Origin: Tellurirhabdus rosea
Lineage (GTDB): Bacteria; Bacteroidota; Bacteroidia; Cytophagales; Spirosomataceae
DNA length: 64,000 bases
Direction: 5' to 3'
Assembly (NCBI RefSeq): GCF_026278345.1
Contig: NZ_CP111085.1
Location: forward strand, 5,242,282 to 5,306,281
The notes under the pieces are model-generated. The model worked only from the letters and a program-made list of their open reading frames with translations. It did not search any database and was not told the DNA's origin. How positions within the stretch are numbered: position 1 is the stretch's first letter; every line of letters starts with the position of its first letter. Shown piece after piece: positions 8,693-17,923 of this stretch. A program made the translations under genes and the position numbers.

Positions 8693-9529
8693 CTACCTGA
8701 GGCCCAGAATCGCCGAGGGCCGGAGCGGCTTGTCGAGGTGGTGCGTTTTTTCGTACTCTTTAGTGTGCTTGACCACCGGATAAATGGCCGACAGCAGCGC
8801 CCACACCATGCCCGGCAGGCCGTCCAGAAACCCGCTTTTGAGCACGTAGATTTTGGTGAACCGGGTCAGAAAACGCATGGCCATCACCAGGCTGTCGGCC
8901 CGGAAAACGGCCCGCCGCGGCGAACCCGCATGAACGGCCTTCGCCAGCGCGGATTCGGCGCTCAGGGACGTGTAGCGGTTCATTTTCTCAATATAATCGT
9001 GCAGGGAGGCGTAACTGTAGTGCAGGAGCGTCCCGTCGAGCGGGGTGACGGTCCCGGAGATTTTCACCTGTTCGTGGACCAGATCGGCGCTGACGTGGCC
9101 GTAGCACCGGTTGAAGAGCCGCAGCACGGGCCGACGATGTTCGCCGCTGTGCCGGAAGGTCCGCCCCATGAACACAAGGCTGCGCGGAAGACTGTAGGCC
9201 TGCCGCGGGTCCGGCGACGACTGCATCACCCGGCGGATTGCGCTCTGCATGTCCATGTCGGGCACTTCATCGGCATCCAGCAGCAGAACCCAGTCGTGCG
9301 TGGCCTGGTCTACGGCATAGCCTTTCTGGGTGCCGTAGCCGTCAAATTTGCGGTGCAGGACCCGGCAGCCGAACATCTGCGCGATGGAAACGGTCTCGTC
9401 GGTGCTGCCCGAATCCACCAGTACAATCTCGTCGGCCCAGTCCATGACCGACATCAGGGTTTGCAGCAGGGTTCGTTCGGCATTACGGGTAATTATCACT
9501 ACCGAGAGCGGAAGCTTTGTAGAAGACAT
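8693..9529 (-). CDS. Family 2 glycosyltransferase, LPS-core (WaaE/KdtX) type
   Basis: This is a cytosolic, membrane-associated GT-A glycosyltransferase, probably adding a sugar to lipopolysaccharide core or another envelope glycan. I chose the ATG at 9529 (MSSTKLPLSVVIITRN) because family members start just before the SVVIITRN strand; the open frame upstream to 9655 adds an unlikely 42-residue extension. Motifs: nucleotide-sugar binding DSGSTDETVS, the LLLDADEVPD DxD-type motif, and the SGEHRRPVLRLFNR region typical of the WaaE/KdtX subgroup. A hydrophobic C-terminal stretch may anchor it. Length is 278 aa, slightly above the usual 250 to 260. No other envelope genes are adjacent. Confidence 0.88.
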   Translation of the reverse strand: MSSTKLPLSVVIITRNAERTLLQTLMSVMDWADEIVLVDSGSTDETVSIAQMFGCRVLHRKFDGYGTQKGYAVDQATHDWVLLLDADEVPDMDMQSAIRRVMQSSPDPRQAYSLPRSLVFMGRTFRHSGEHRRPVLRLFNRCYGHVSADLVHEQVKISGTVTPLDGTLLHYSYASLHDYIEKMNRYTSLSAESALAKAVHAGSPRRAVFRADSLVMAMRFLTRFTKIYVLKSGFLDGLPGMVWALLSAIYPVVKHTKEYEKTHHLDKPLRPSAILGLR

Positions 9530-9787
9530 GGCGGATAGAATAGCTACGTTTATGAAGGGATACGCTGCTATTTGCCAAAATGTTGAGAAGAATGCACCAT
9601 ATATCGATGAAACGGTCCAAAGTGTCGCCGAAACGTTGCTTTGAGTCGATGTCAAAACACCAAATCCCGGAATAATTAAAAATAGGACAGGGATTTCATG
9701 TATTTTGAGCGCCGCTTAAAGCCGTCAAAATGAATTGAGTATAATTTCGGATACAAGCCCGGTGGAACGACTTTCCGGTTTCGGACG

Positions 9788-9819
9788 TTTGGCAAATAGA
9801 TGTAGGTACATTAAATTTG
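9788..9819 (+). promoter_or_regulatory. Bacteroidota-type promoter for the dioxygenase gene
   Basis: TTTG at 9788-9791 and TAAATTTG at 9812-9819 match the -33 TTTG and -7 TAnnTTTG elements described for Bacteroides-type sigma factors, with a 20-nt spacer. The expected start of transcription would lie only a few bases before the ATG at 9833, giving a very short leader. The 12-mer TTTGGCAAATAG that covers the -33 box occurs again on the minus strand around 9570-9581, upstream of the divergent glycosyltransferase gene. The rest of 9530-9832 holds nothing else I can support. Confidence 0.65.
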
Positions 9820-9832
9820 GACGGATGCCTTT

Positions 9833-10672
9833 ATGACTACTTTATCCGATTTCAGACGCTTTACGGACGACCTAAGCCGCCAGGACCAGCGGATGCCGGT
9901 TCTGTTCGTCGGTCACGGTTCGCCGACCAATGCCATCGAGGATAACGAATTCAGCCGGCGCTGGCGGCAGATGGCCCGGGAGATTCCGGTTCCCAAGGCG
10001 GTGCTGATCGTTTCGGCGCACTGGCTGACCAAAGGCACGCACATCACGGCGATGGAACAGCCACCGACGATTCACGATTTCGGCGGATTTTCGCGGGAGC
10101 TTTTCGAAGTGCAATACCCGGCCCCCGGTAGTCCGGCGCTGGCGCGGGAGGCGGCCGCCCTGATTCAATCCACAAACGTGGGTCTGAACCACGACTGGGG
10201 CCTCGACCACGGGGCCTGGTCGATTGTCCGGCAGATGTACCCTGACGCCAGCATTCCGACCCTCCAACTCAGCATCGATTATTACAAACCGCCCCGGTAT
10301 CACTACGAACTGGTCCGGGAACTGTCGGCCCTGCGGCAGAAAGGCGTCCTGATTCTGGCGAGCGGCAATATGGTGCACAACCTCCGCATGATGAGCATCC
10401 GGAGCATGGCCGACATCAACCGGGAGTTCGGGTTCGACTGGGCGCTGGAAATGAACGAGCTTTTCAAAGAGAAAATCCTGTCGGGCGACCACGCCGCCCT
10501 GATCGACTACGAACGGCTGCACCCCGCCTCCCAACTGGCCATTCCCACCCCGGACCACTATTACCCGCTGCTGTACGCCCTCGGCCTCCAGCAAAAAGAA
10601 GACGAGCCGGTATTCTTCAACGACAAAGCCGTAGCCGGCTCGCTGACGATGACGTCCGTCAGGTTGGGCTAA
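9833..10672 (+). CDS. ygiD: 4,5-DOPA-extradiol-dioxygenase family protein (YgiD type)
   Basis: This is a class III extradiol ring-cleavage dioxygenase homologue; characterised relatives open the ring of DOPA or other catechols using a non-haem metal. The 279-residue product has the family blocks MPVLFVGHGSPTNAIEDNEF (first metal His in GHGSP), VLIVSAHWLTKGTHI, TIHDFGGF, LDHGAWSIVRQMYP and LILASGNMVHNLRMM. The length is close to that of YgiD (about 260 to 270). It is cytosolic, with no signal. A clear promoter stands directly upstream, and the gene appears monocistronic, ending in a hairpin shared with the convergent esterase. The physiological substrate in bacteria is uncertain. Confidence 0.92.
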   Translation: MTTLSDFRRFTDDLSRQDQRMPVLFVGHGSPTNAIEDNEFSRRWRQMAREIPVPKAVLIVSAHWLTKGTHITAMEQPPTIHDFGGFSRELFEVQYPAPGSPALAREAAALIQSTNVGLNHDWGLDHGAWSIVRQMYPDASIPTLQLSIDYYKPPRYHYELVRELSALRQKGVLILASGNMVHNLRMMSIRSMADINREFGFDWALEMNELFKEKILSGDHAALIDYERLHPASQLAIPTPDHYYPLLYALGLQQKEDEPVFFNDKAVAGSLTMTSVRLG

Positions 10673-10683
10673 AGGGTTGATTG

Positions 10684-10764
10684 ATTGAATGTTGAATGAT
10701 TGATTAGCTCCGCCAATTCAGGCGCTGCGGAGCCAATCAATCATTCTATCATTCAACATTCAAT
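10684..10764. repeat. Word-built hairpin between convergent genes
   Basis: The 30-nt left arm at 10684-10713 (from attgaatgttgaatgat to agctccgc) pairs with the 38-nt right arm at 10727-10764. The right arm is the same sequence reversed and complemented except for one A/G change and one extra 8-nt unit (AGAATGAT-like), as if one word had been added on one side. The loop is 13 nt. The right arm overlaps the stop codon of the esterase at 10760. The word family (TTGAATGA, TTGATTGA) is the same as in the hairpin at 5741-5936. Confidence 0.7.
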
Positions 10765-12322
10765 CATTCCTTTTCAGCAGGGAGTACAGAAAATCGAGGG
10801 CTTCGCCGTCGGGGAGGGTTCGGGGGCCGGTGCGGTCACCGAGTTCGGCGATCTGTTTTTTCTGAACGGAGTAAGCGGGCCAGGGGGGCAGCCCTTTTCC
10901 GTTGGGATTGCCGGTTTTGATAAAATTGGCCCAGTAAGCGGACATCTGCCGGGCCAGTTCGGCATCGGTTTCGTTCAGCGGGCGGAGCTGCCGGTCGATG
11001 TACCGGAGGTTGTCGTAGGCATACGCCACTTCGCCGGTATGAAACGCGCCGTAATGGGCGTACTGGCCCGTGGCGGGCAGCTTTCGGGTGAAGCGGTACA
11101 CGTAAACGGGCTGGCCCTGCTGGCTTTGCAGCGTGGCCCAGGCGTAATTCTTCACACCAAAGGCGTAATCTCGGCCGTAATTCCGCTGCGAACGGGCGGC
11201 TTCCGTGTCGTCTCCGGCCGGGTAATGCTTCAACAGATTTTGGGATTCCGGTCCGTATTGCTTTTCCAGCTGCGCCCGGAAGTCGGCGGCGCTTTTGGGC
11301 GTTCCGTTCAGTCCTTCGTCTTCATTCCAGCCGGTCATCAGCGCGACCGGATTCTGTTTGCGGTCGGCAAAAATCCGGGCGATGGACGCCGGCAGCAGGT
11401 ACCCATCGACAATGGGGGCGTTCCCGCCCTCCGACTTTTGCTGAATTTCCGCCGCCGGTTTGGCTCTGAGTTCGGCGATGGACGAGGCGCCCACGGTTTT
11501 CATAAACTGCATCCCGGCTTCTTCAGCCTGCCGGAGAGTGGGCAGTGTGCGGGTAAAAATGGCTCCGCTCTGGGCAATGGCCTTGTTGAAGAGGTTTCGC
11601 GCCAGCGGTGAAGCCACCAGGCAATTGACGCTGGTTGAACCCGCCGACTGCCCGGCGATGGTCACCTGACCGGGGTCGCCGCCCAGCTGGGCGATGTTCT
11701 GCTTCACCCATTGCAGCGCCGCAATCTGGTCCAGCAGCCCGTAATTCCCCGATACGTTCCGGCCCGATTCGGCCGACAACGCCGGATGGGCCAGAAACCC
11801 GAACGGCCCGACCCGGTAATTGAGGCTGACGAACACCACGCCTTTGCGGGCCATCGCCTCTCCGTCGTAGATGGGCACGGCGCTGCCGCCGCTGCTGAAG
11901 CCGCCGCCATAAATCCAGACCAGCACCGGCCGCAGGGACTTTGCGGAAACGGGGCGCGCGGCGGTCCAGACGTTCAGATACAGACAATCTTCGCTGATGG
12001 GTTCTTTGGGAATGAGGTATTCGGCGCTCCACGGGCCAAACGGATTCGGAACGCCCTGCACCGGGCTGGGCCCGAACGCTTCACAACGGCGAACGCCCGT
12101 CCAGGGCCGGACGGGCTGCGGTGCTTTCCAGCGCAGTTCGCCGACCGGCGGGGCGGCAAACGGAATGCCGCGGTAAATCCGCACGTCGCCTTCCCGGTTG
12201 ACCGTTCCCGAAATCAGCCCTCCCGTCACCCGGACAGGCGGGGTTTCGGTCGGGGGGAGGGTCAGGGCAAGCAGTCCCAGAAAAAGGCCGATTACGGCAA
12301 GCGGACGCGGGAAAACGTTCAT
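10760..12322 (-). CDS. Type-B carboxylesterase family protein, secreted (second copy)
   Basis: This is a second secreted alpha/beta-hydrolase of the carboxylesterase type, 520 residues, with signal peptide MNVFPRPLAVIGLFLGLLAL. The blocks IPFAAPPVGELRWKAPQPV, EDCLYLNVWTA, IYGGGFSSGG, the acid in GWNEDEGLNG and the histidine in YGAFHTGEVAYAYDN match the paralogue at 5935-7572. The nucleophile elbow reads GQSAGS rather than GESAGS, a change of the residue before the serine that is less usual for type-B members; the serine itself is present. It is convergent with the dioxygenase gene, and its stop codon lies within their shared hairpin. The substrate is unknown. Confidence 0.92.
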   Translation of the reverse strand: MNVFPRPLAVIGLFLGLLALTLPPTETPPVRVTGGLISGTVNREGDVRIYRGIPFAAPPVGELRWKAPQPVRPWTGVRRCEAFGPSPVQGVPNPFGPWSAEYLIPKEPISEDCLYLNVWTAARPVSAKSLRPVLVWIYGGGFSSGGSAVPIYDGEAMARKGVVFVSLNYRVGPFGFLAHPALSAESGRNVSGNYGLLDQIAALQWVKQNIAQLGGDPGQVTIAGQSAGSTSVNCLVASPLARNLFNKAIAQSGAIFTRTLPTLRQAEEAGMQFMKTVGASSIAELRAKPAAEIQQKSEGGNAPIVDGYLLPASIARIFADRKQNPVALMTGWNEDEGLNGTPKSAADFRAQLEKQYGPESQNLLKHYPAGDDTEAARSQRNYGRDYAFGVKNYAWATLQSQQGQPVYVYRFTRKLPATGQYAHYGAFHTGEVAYAYDNLRYIDRQLRPLNETDAELARQMSAYWANFIKTGNPNGKGLPPWPAYSVQKKQIAELGDRTGPRTLPDGEALDFLYSLLKRND

Positions 12323-12433
12323 ACGGGGAGCGAACGGGTTGGTTCTATCCCCACAAAGCCGCCGGGACCGAAAGGTTACTTGGAGGATGCCGGGGCATTT
12401 TGCGGCTTCGGACCAAAGCGGGTTCTTTCCCGT

Positions 12434-15091
12434 TCAGGCGGGCAGGTAAACCAGGAAAGTAGCCCCCTGGCCCGGCTGGCTCCGGGCGGTAATCGTCCCG
12501 CCGTGAAAGTCCACGATGCGCTTGCAGAGCGCCAGCCCGATGCCGGTGCCCGGATACTGGGTTTTGCCGTGAAGGCGCTGGAAAAGTCCAAAAATGCGGA
12601 CAATGTGCTTCTCATCGAACCCGATGCCCGTGTCGGAAACGGCGATTTCGTAGTAACTGGCGGCGGGATTCAGGCCGGTAAAATCAGGTACCTCCGCGGC
12701 CGTCACCTGCCGGGCGGCGACGTGGACCCGAACCGGCGTGTCCGGAAGGGTGAACTTCAACGCATTGCCCAGCAGATTCAGGAACAGCAGTTGAAGCTGG
12801 CTCATGTCGCCCTTCAGCACGGGAAGCGGCTCCTCAATGGTCAACTGCGGCTGCGTCGTTTTGATGACCGGCTCAAGCTCTTTGAGAACCTGCGTCATAA
12901 CGGTTTGCAGCGACACCTCGCGGAAGGTCTGCCGGTGGGTCGAAAGGCGGGAATAGGAAAGAATGTCTCTGATCAGCAGCGACATCCGGCCCGCGGCCGA
13001 CTGCATCCGTCGGATCAGGTCCGAGCCTGTATCGCCCAGCGCCGGGCTGTAGTCTCGGGACAGCAAATCGCCGAACGACTGAATTTTGCGCAGCGGCTCC
13101 TGCAGGTCATGGGAGGCGATGTAGGCAAACGACTGGAGATTTTCGTTGGTCAGGTGCAGTTCGCGGTTGGCCGTTTCGAGCTGCTGCCGGTATTGGAACG
13201 ACTGGGTGATGTCCGTGGCCGTCATGATCAGCCCGTCGCCGTTCCACGGCCCGATCATCACCTGAACCGTCCGGGGGCCCCACTGCTGTTCTTCCGTGAG
13301 CAGTTCGCCGGATTGCAGCACCCGGGTCATGGCCTCGAACTGCTGCTGGAAATCGGCAAGAGGAAAAACCTGCGAAGTCTTTTGTCCCGTCAGGAGCTGG
13401 TCGCCGACCTCCATCCAGTCTCGGGCGACGCCGTTGGTGGTGACGTATTGCAGGTCCTGGATAGTGCCGTTTTCGTCCGTCGTCGCCCGGGCGACGACGA
13501 TGGCGTTGGGAGTGGCTTCCAGAATGCCTTTCAGGAGCACGGCCTGCTGCTGGGAAACTTCCTCCGCTTCTTTCAGGTCAGATACGTTGATGTAACTCAT
13601 CAGGACGCCCTCGTCCATCGGCATCAACTGGGTGTCGGCCCACATGTTCAGGTTTTCGCCCTGATAATGAATCAGAAAACGCTGTTTCTTTCCGGACTCC
13701 ACCGTTTGGACGAGCCGGTCGAAGACGCCGTTGTCCACGATACCCGGGTAACTCCGGAGCAGTGGTTGCCCGATGAGTTCCGCGGCCGGGCGCCCCAGCG
13801 TGCTGGAATGCAGATCGTTCAGAAAGGTAAACCGGAAATCGGTGATCTGCCCGCTCTCGTCCCGGATGGGGGCCAGATGACACATGGCCGTCAGGGAGTG
13901 GTTGACCACGGCCTCCAGTCGTTTGGTTTCGCGGGTGCGCTGGTTTTCGGCCGTTCGGATCGCGGTGGTTTCGCCGGCGTTCAGAACGACAAAATCGCCT
14001 TCCCGTTTGCCGCCGATGTTGATCCAGCGGTCAACCGTAGGCAGGTAGATGTCTTCCCACAGAAACGGCTCTCCGTTGGCGGCCAGTTCCAGCAGCGACG
14101 GCCACAGAATCATCCCCATCAGGCCGGGGAACCGTTCGCTGAGCAGCCGGCCGATGAGGTCGGCGGCGGGCAGGCCCACGAGTTCTTCGGCTACCCGGTT
14201 GACGGTGTCGATCAGGAGGTCAACGGGCTGTTTCTGGTCATTCCGGATGATGCGGCAGAGTCCAAAAGCCGTGAAGCTGTTGTCCAGGATCAGCCGCAGC
14301 CGGGTTTGTTCTTCGGCCTGCTCTTTTTCGACTTTTTTGAGGTGCGTAATGTCGGTGTACGAGGCGACCACCCCTTCTTCCAGCGGCGTCAGGGTCTGCT
14401 CGAACCAGACATCCGCCGCTTCGAAGTAAAACTGAAAGTTCTGGGGCTCTCCCGTTTCCAGGGCGGTTACCCAGCGATAAAAAATGCCGCTTTCCTTGCC
14501 CCGGGGGTCGCTGGTGAGCATCGTTTCCTCCAGCATCCGCCGCCGGGGAATGCGCACCATCTGGCAAACCGAATCGTTGCACTCCCTGACCTGAAAATCG
14601 ATGATCTGTCCCTGCCGGTCGCGGATGGGCTGGCTGTAGATCAGTCCGCAGGAAACCGTGTTGAAGAGGCTCTGGATAAACCGGATGCGCTGCTGCTCGG
14701 CTTTGCGCCTTTCGGTGATGTCATTGTAGGTTAAAATAACGCCGTCGCCATCGGGCGTAATCACGAGGTCGTAGTGCATGGCCTCGGCCCGGCCGGCAAA
14801 CCGGAAACTTTTCACCAGCCGGATGCTCACCCTTTTTTCCACCACATGCAGGCAGCATTCCTGCAGGAGCGGGGGCTCCGGTATTTCGCCGGAACCAAGA
14901 ATTTCCGCCAGCGTTTTGCCCGGCAGGTCGTCAAACGCCGGGTCACAGTCCCGGGTCGCGATGGTGTTGAGCTGGACCAGACGAAAAGCCGTAACCTCAC
15001 CCTGCTCATTCCGGATACAGCGCAGAGTCGCCACCCCGTCGAATGATAAGTGGACTATCTCATGGAGAGCAGGTAATGAGTCGGTAATCAT
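12434..15091 (-). CDS. Multi-PAS sensor histidine kinase (soluble)
   Basis: An 885-residue sensor kinase without signal peptide or membrane segments, so it should sense a cytosolic cue. Five PAS-like segments can be followed (about 1-130, 140-255, 265-375, 385-505, 515-640); several end in the PAC-like pattern DEGVLMSYINVSDL or DGDGVILTYNDITERR. A short coiled linker leads to the HisKA domain with the phospho-acceptor in IASHDLQEPLRKI (His about 661) and a HATPase_c domain with the N box NLLGNALKF, DTGIGF and GTGIGLALCKRIV. There is no receiver domain and no response regulator gene next to it, so its output partner is elsewhere. The arrangement is like the phytochrome-less PAS kinases common in Cytophagales. 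Confidence 0.93.
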   Translation of the reverse strand: MITDSLPALHEIVHLSFDGVATLRCIRNEQGEVTAFRLVQLNTIATRDCDPAFDDLPGKTLAEILGSGEIPEPPLLQECCLHVVEKRVSIRLVKSFRFAGRAEAMHYDLVITPDGDGVILTYNDITERRKAEQQRIRFIQSLFNTVSCGLIYSQPIRDRQGQIIDFQVRECNDSVCQMVRIPRRRMLEETMLTSDPRGKESGIFYRWVTALETGEPQNFQFYFEAADVWFEQTLTPLEEGVVASYTDITHLKKVEKEQAEEQTRLRLILDNSFTAFGLCRIIRNDQKQPVDLLIDTVNRVAEELVGLPAADLIGRLLSERFPGLMGMILWPSLLELAANGEPFLWEDIYLPTVDRWINIGGKREGDFVVLNAGETTAIRTAENQRTRETKRLEAVVNHSLTAMCHLAPIRDESGQITDFRFTFLNDLHSSTLGRPAAELIGQPLLRSYPGIVDNGVFDRLVQTVESGKKQRFLIHYQGENLNMWADTQLMPMDEGVLMSYINVSDLKEAEEVSQQQAVLLKGILEATPNAIVVARATTDENGTIQDLQYVTTNGVARDWMEVGDQLLTGQKTSQVFPLADFQQQFEAMTRVLQSGELLTEEQQWGPRTVQVMIGPWNGDGLIMTATDITQSFQYRQQLETANRELHLTNENLQSFAYIASHDLQEPLRKIQSFGDLLSRDYSPALGDTGSDLIRRMQSAAGRMSLLIRDILSYSRLSTHRQTFREVSLQTVMTQVLKELEPVIKTTQPQLTIEEPLPVLKGDMSQLQLLFLNLLGNALKFTLPDTPVRVHVAARQVTAAEVPDFTGLNPAASYYEIAVSDTGIGFDEKHIVRIFGLFQRLHGKTQYPGTGIGLALCKRIVDFHGGTITARSQPGQGATFLVYLPA

Positions 15092-15456
15092 GTCCGGAAA
15101 AGAGATCGGGTAAGGGTCGCAAACGGAGCGCTTTACGTCAGACCCATCCCGGAGAGACAGGCGGCTTAAGTAGAAGCACTCAGTTTACTTTAAGCCGTAA
15201 AACTATCAATTTACTCCTATTGGCGATTCGGCAGGTTTTAAAAAAATGCCTTATCTTTTTATTTACCGGCGCAATCGGTAAAATTTCGGCTCGGTTCAGA
15301 CGGTCGTAGCCGACTTGTCAGATAGGTCTTATTACTTACAAAGCGCTTTCCGGCAGTTCTGCGCGGCTTTCCCGGACGTGTGCAAACCAGGAGAATTAGC
15401 GGTATATTTCCCGCCGGATGCCCCGAAAGGGCATTTTATCAACAACTCCCTTTAGC
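15092..15456. other. Divergent intergenic region, no gene
   Basis: Between the kinase gene (minus) and the peptidase gene (plus) I find no coding frame I would support. It contains an 11-bp stem with one bulged base at 15162-15172 / 15186-15197 (cggcttaagta / tactttaagccg, loop 13 nt) and an AT-rich stretch around 15237-15263 with TATCTTTT, a possible -7 element for the plus strand but without a convincing TTTG 20 nt upstream. No function is assigned. Confidence 0.35.
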
Positions 15457-17124
15457 ATGTCAGTCTTACCAACCAGAGCCGGAATTTTCCTGCTGGCGGT
15501 GTCCGCCTATGCCAGCGCCTGTGCCCAAACGCCGGTTTCCATTCCGTCCGAAGCCCAGAAAGCCGCCCGCAGCGTTCGCCCCGCCGCCGTGGAAGCGCAC
15601 ATGCGGTACCTTTCCGATGATAAACTGGCGGGCCGGAAACCGGGCACTCCGGGCTTCGACCTGGCGGCCCGCTACGTCGAAGACCAACTGAAAAACCTCG
15701 GCTACCAGCCGATGGGCGAGCGCGGCACCTACCGTCAGGCCGTTCCGCTGCGAAAAGCGCAGGTGCGGGAGGCCGCCAGTACGATGACGCTGGTCCGCGA
15801 TGGCCGGGAGTATCCGCTCGTTTACGGGAAAAATTTCTTCCTGAGTCCGCAGTTCAACGAAGCCGTCAGCGAAGCGTCCGCGCCGGTGGTGTTTGTCGGC
15901 TTCGGTGTCTCGGCCCCGGAACTGGGGTACGACGATTATGCCGGCATCGACGTAAAAGGCAAGATTGTGGCCTGTTTCAACGGCGCTCCGGCAACGTTTC
16001 CGTCCAACCAGCGGGCGTACTCGGGTTCGGCCAAGCAGGAAGTGGCCGCAGCCCACGGCGCCGTCGGCCTCATCACCTTCAGCCTGCCCACCGATGTCCG
16101 GGCGCGCATCGAGTCCAACGCGCCGCGCAACCGCCAGGCCATCTACCGCTGGACCGACCCGAAAGGCGGGGTGCAACGCACGTTCCCGCAGCTGAAAGTA
16201 CTGGCTTCGCTGGGCGACTCCACGGCCCGCGCCCTGTTCGACAAAGCGCCCACCACCTTCGAGGAGGCCCGCGTGGCCGCCAACCAGAGCAAACCGCAGG
16301 CATTTCCGCTCAACGTGTCGGTGCGCGCCCGCACCCAGACCGAACTGACCGATGGGCTGGTGGGCCAGAACGTCGTCGGGATGCTGCCCGGAACCGACCC
16401 GAAACTCAAAAGCGAGTACGTCGTTTACGTGTCGCACCTCGACCACCTCGGCATTACCCGTCCGGTCAAAGGCGATTCTATCAACAACGGCGCGCACGAC
16501 AACGCCTCCGGGGTGGCTATCAACCTCGAAACGGCCCGGCTGTACGCGTCCCTGCCGAAGAAACCCCGGCGGTCGATCGTGCTGGTGGCCGTGACGGCGG
16601 AGGAACTGGGGCTGCTCGGTTCGGATTATTTCGCCAGCAACCCGACCGTACCCAAAGAGAAGATCGTGGCTAACCTTTGCCTCGACATGCCGTTCTTCTT
16701 CCATCCGCTGCTGGATATTGTGCCCTACGGTTCGGAACATTCCAGCATGAAAGGAGCCGTGGAAGCGGCCGCCAAATTCGTCGGGGTGGCCATTGCCAAA
16801 GACCCCATTCCGGAGCAGGCCGTGTTCATGCGCTCGGACCACTTCAGCTTTGTCCGGCAGGGCATTCCGGCGATTTACATCAAAAGCGGCTCGACGACCG
16901 GCGACAGCCGCGACGGGACCAAGCTCAACCTCGACTGGCGGGCGACGACCTACCACACGCCGCAGGACGACATGAACCAGCCGTTCGACTGGAACGCCGC
17001 GGCCCGGCACGTGCAGCTCCAGTTTCTGATCGGCTACCTGACGGCCCAGGCCGACGAGCGCCCGGTCTGGAATGTCGGGGACTTTTTCGGAACTAAATTT
17101 GGAACAAAAGCGGCCGTCAAATAA
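15457..17124 (+). CDS. Secreted M28-family zinc aminopeptidase with PA domain
   Basis: This is a secreted metallopeptidase that trims amino acids from peptides. I prefer the ATG at 15457 (MSVLPTRAGIFLLAVSAYASACA), which starts a clean signal peptide; the ATG at 15418 would place 13 polar residues in front. A PA-type insert (about 125-260) carries VFVGFGVSAPELGYDDYAGI. The peptidase core shows the two-zinc ligands in order: His in YVSHLDHLG, Asp in GAHDNASG, Glu pair in VTAEELGLLG, Asp in CLDM, and a late His in TYHTPQDD. With 555 aa the length is normal for the PA-containing M28 subgroup. The membrane protein gene follows 37 bp downstream and could be cotranscribed. Confidence 0.92.
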   Translation: MSVLPTRAGIFLLAVSAYASACAQTPVSIPSEAQKAARSVRPAAVEAHMRYLSDDKLAGRKPGTPGFDLAARYVEDQLKNLGYQPMGERGTYRQAVPLRKAQVREAASTMTLVRDGREYPLVYGKNFFLSPQFNEAVSEASAPVVFVGFGVSAPELGYDDYAGIDVKGKIVACFNGAPATFPSNQRAYSGSAKQEVAAAHGAVGLITFSLPTDVRARIESNAPRNRQAIYRWTDPKGGVQRTFPQLKVLASLGDSTARALFDKAPTTFEEARVAANQSKPQAFPLNVSVRARTQTELTDGLVGQNVVGMLPGTDPKLKSEYVVYVSHLDHLGITRPVKGDSINNGAHDNASGVAINLETARLYASLPKKPRRSIVLVAVTAEELGLLGSDYFASNPTVPKEKIVANLCLDMPFFFHPLLDIVPYGSEHSSMKGAVEAAAKFVGVAIAKDPIPEQAVFMRSDHFSFVRQGIPAIYIKSGSTTGDSRDGTKLNLDWRATTYHTPQDDMNQPFDWNAAARHVQLQFLIGYLTAQADERPVWNVGDFFGTKFGTKAAVK

Positions 17125-17161
17125 GGCGGTTTTTCCGCCGAAATGCCGCCCGGATGCAATT

Positions 17162-17914
17162 ATGACTATTTTTCTGCTCAAGATTACCCTCATGCCTTCG
17201 GTGATTGCGCTGGTGACGCTGGCGATTCGCCGCTGGGGCAACCAGATCGGGGGCCTAATCGGCAGCATGCCCTGGATTGCCGGACCGATCCTGATCTTTT
17301 TTATTCTGGAGCAGGGAAAAGCGTTCGGCATCCGGGCCATTCCGGGCATTATGACGGGGATTCTGGCCCTGCTGAGTTTCTGTTTTTCCTATTCAACCTT
17401 CTCCCGAAAATGGAGTTGGCTGCCGACGCTGCTGATTTCGTACGGCATCTACACGCTCACGGCCCTTTTCTTCAATTCGCTGACGCTCTCGCTGGGCGTC
17501 AGCTATGGCGTCGTGATGGGCAGCGTGCTGCTGACGCTGCGCTATTTTCCCAAACCGGGCCCCGAACCCATCAAAGCCCGCCGACTGCCGTTCGACATTC
17601 CCATCCGGATGCTGGTGGCAACGCTGTTCACCCTCCTGATTACGGGGCTGGCGGGCGTGCTGGGGCCAACCTGGAGCGGCATCCTGACGCCTTTCCCCAT
17701 TCTGACCTCCATTCTGGCCATTTTCTCCCATACTTTACAGGGCAGCAACGGCACCATCACCACGCTGCGGGGGCTGGTGCTCGGGCTGCTGGGCTTCACC
17801 ACGTTTCTGGCCCTACAGGCGTTTCTGCTGCCCGTTTTCTCCGTGGCGCTGGCCTTTGCGCTGGCGCTGGTCGTCAACGCCCTGATCAACGTGCTGGCGG
17901 TGCGGGTGGCGTAG
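17162..17914 (+). CDS. Integral membrane protein of unknown function
   Basis: I do not recognise the family. Starting at the ATG at 17162 (MTIFLLKITLMPSVIAL) the 250-residue protein is almost entirely hydrophobic, with about seven or eight membrane segments. Short polar loops carry RRWGNQIGG, SRKWSW and PKPGPEPIKARR. The conserved-looking GGLIGSMPWIAGPILIFF and the sequence TPFPILTSILAIFSH suggest a small transporter or channel-like fold, but I cannot name it. An upstream in-frame start at 17072 lies inside the peptidase gene and would add a polar tail, so I reject it. It ends 9 bp from the convergent nagB gene. Confidence 0.75.
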   Translation: MTIFLLKITLMPSVIALVTLAIRRWGNQIGGLIGSMPWIAGPILIFFILEQGKAFGIRAIPGIMTGILALLSFCFSYSTFSRKWSWLPTLLISYGIYTLTALFFNSLTLSLGVSYGVVMGSVLLTLRYFPKPGPEPIKARRLPFDIPIRMLVATLFTLLITGLAGVLGPTWSGILTPFPILTSILAIFSHTLQGSNGTITTLRGLVLGLLGFTTFLALQAFLLPVFSVALAFALALVVNALINVLAVRVA

Positions 17915-17923
17915 AACCGGACT

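Noticed and set aside
9530-9655. Longer N-terminus of the glycosyltransferase
   Set aside because: Adds 42 residues before the family's first strand, from an AT-rich promoter-like stretch.
11711-14734. Open frame of about 1000 codons on the plus strand opposite an esterase and the PAS kinase
   Set aside because: It is antisense to two genes with clear motifs, has an Arg/Gly/Pro/His-rich composition typical of GC-rich shadow frames and no domain signature.
15466-17349. Minus-strand open frame opposite the M28 peptidase
   Set aside because: The opposite strand has the full set of zinc ligands in order; this frame has no motifs.
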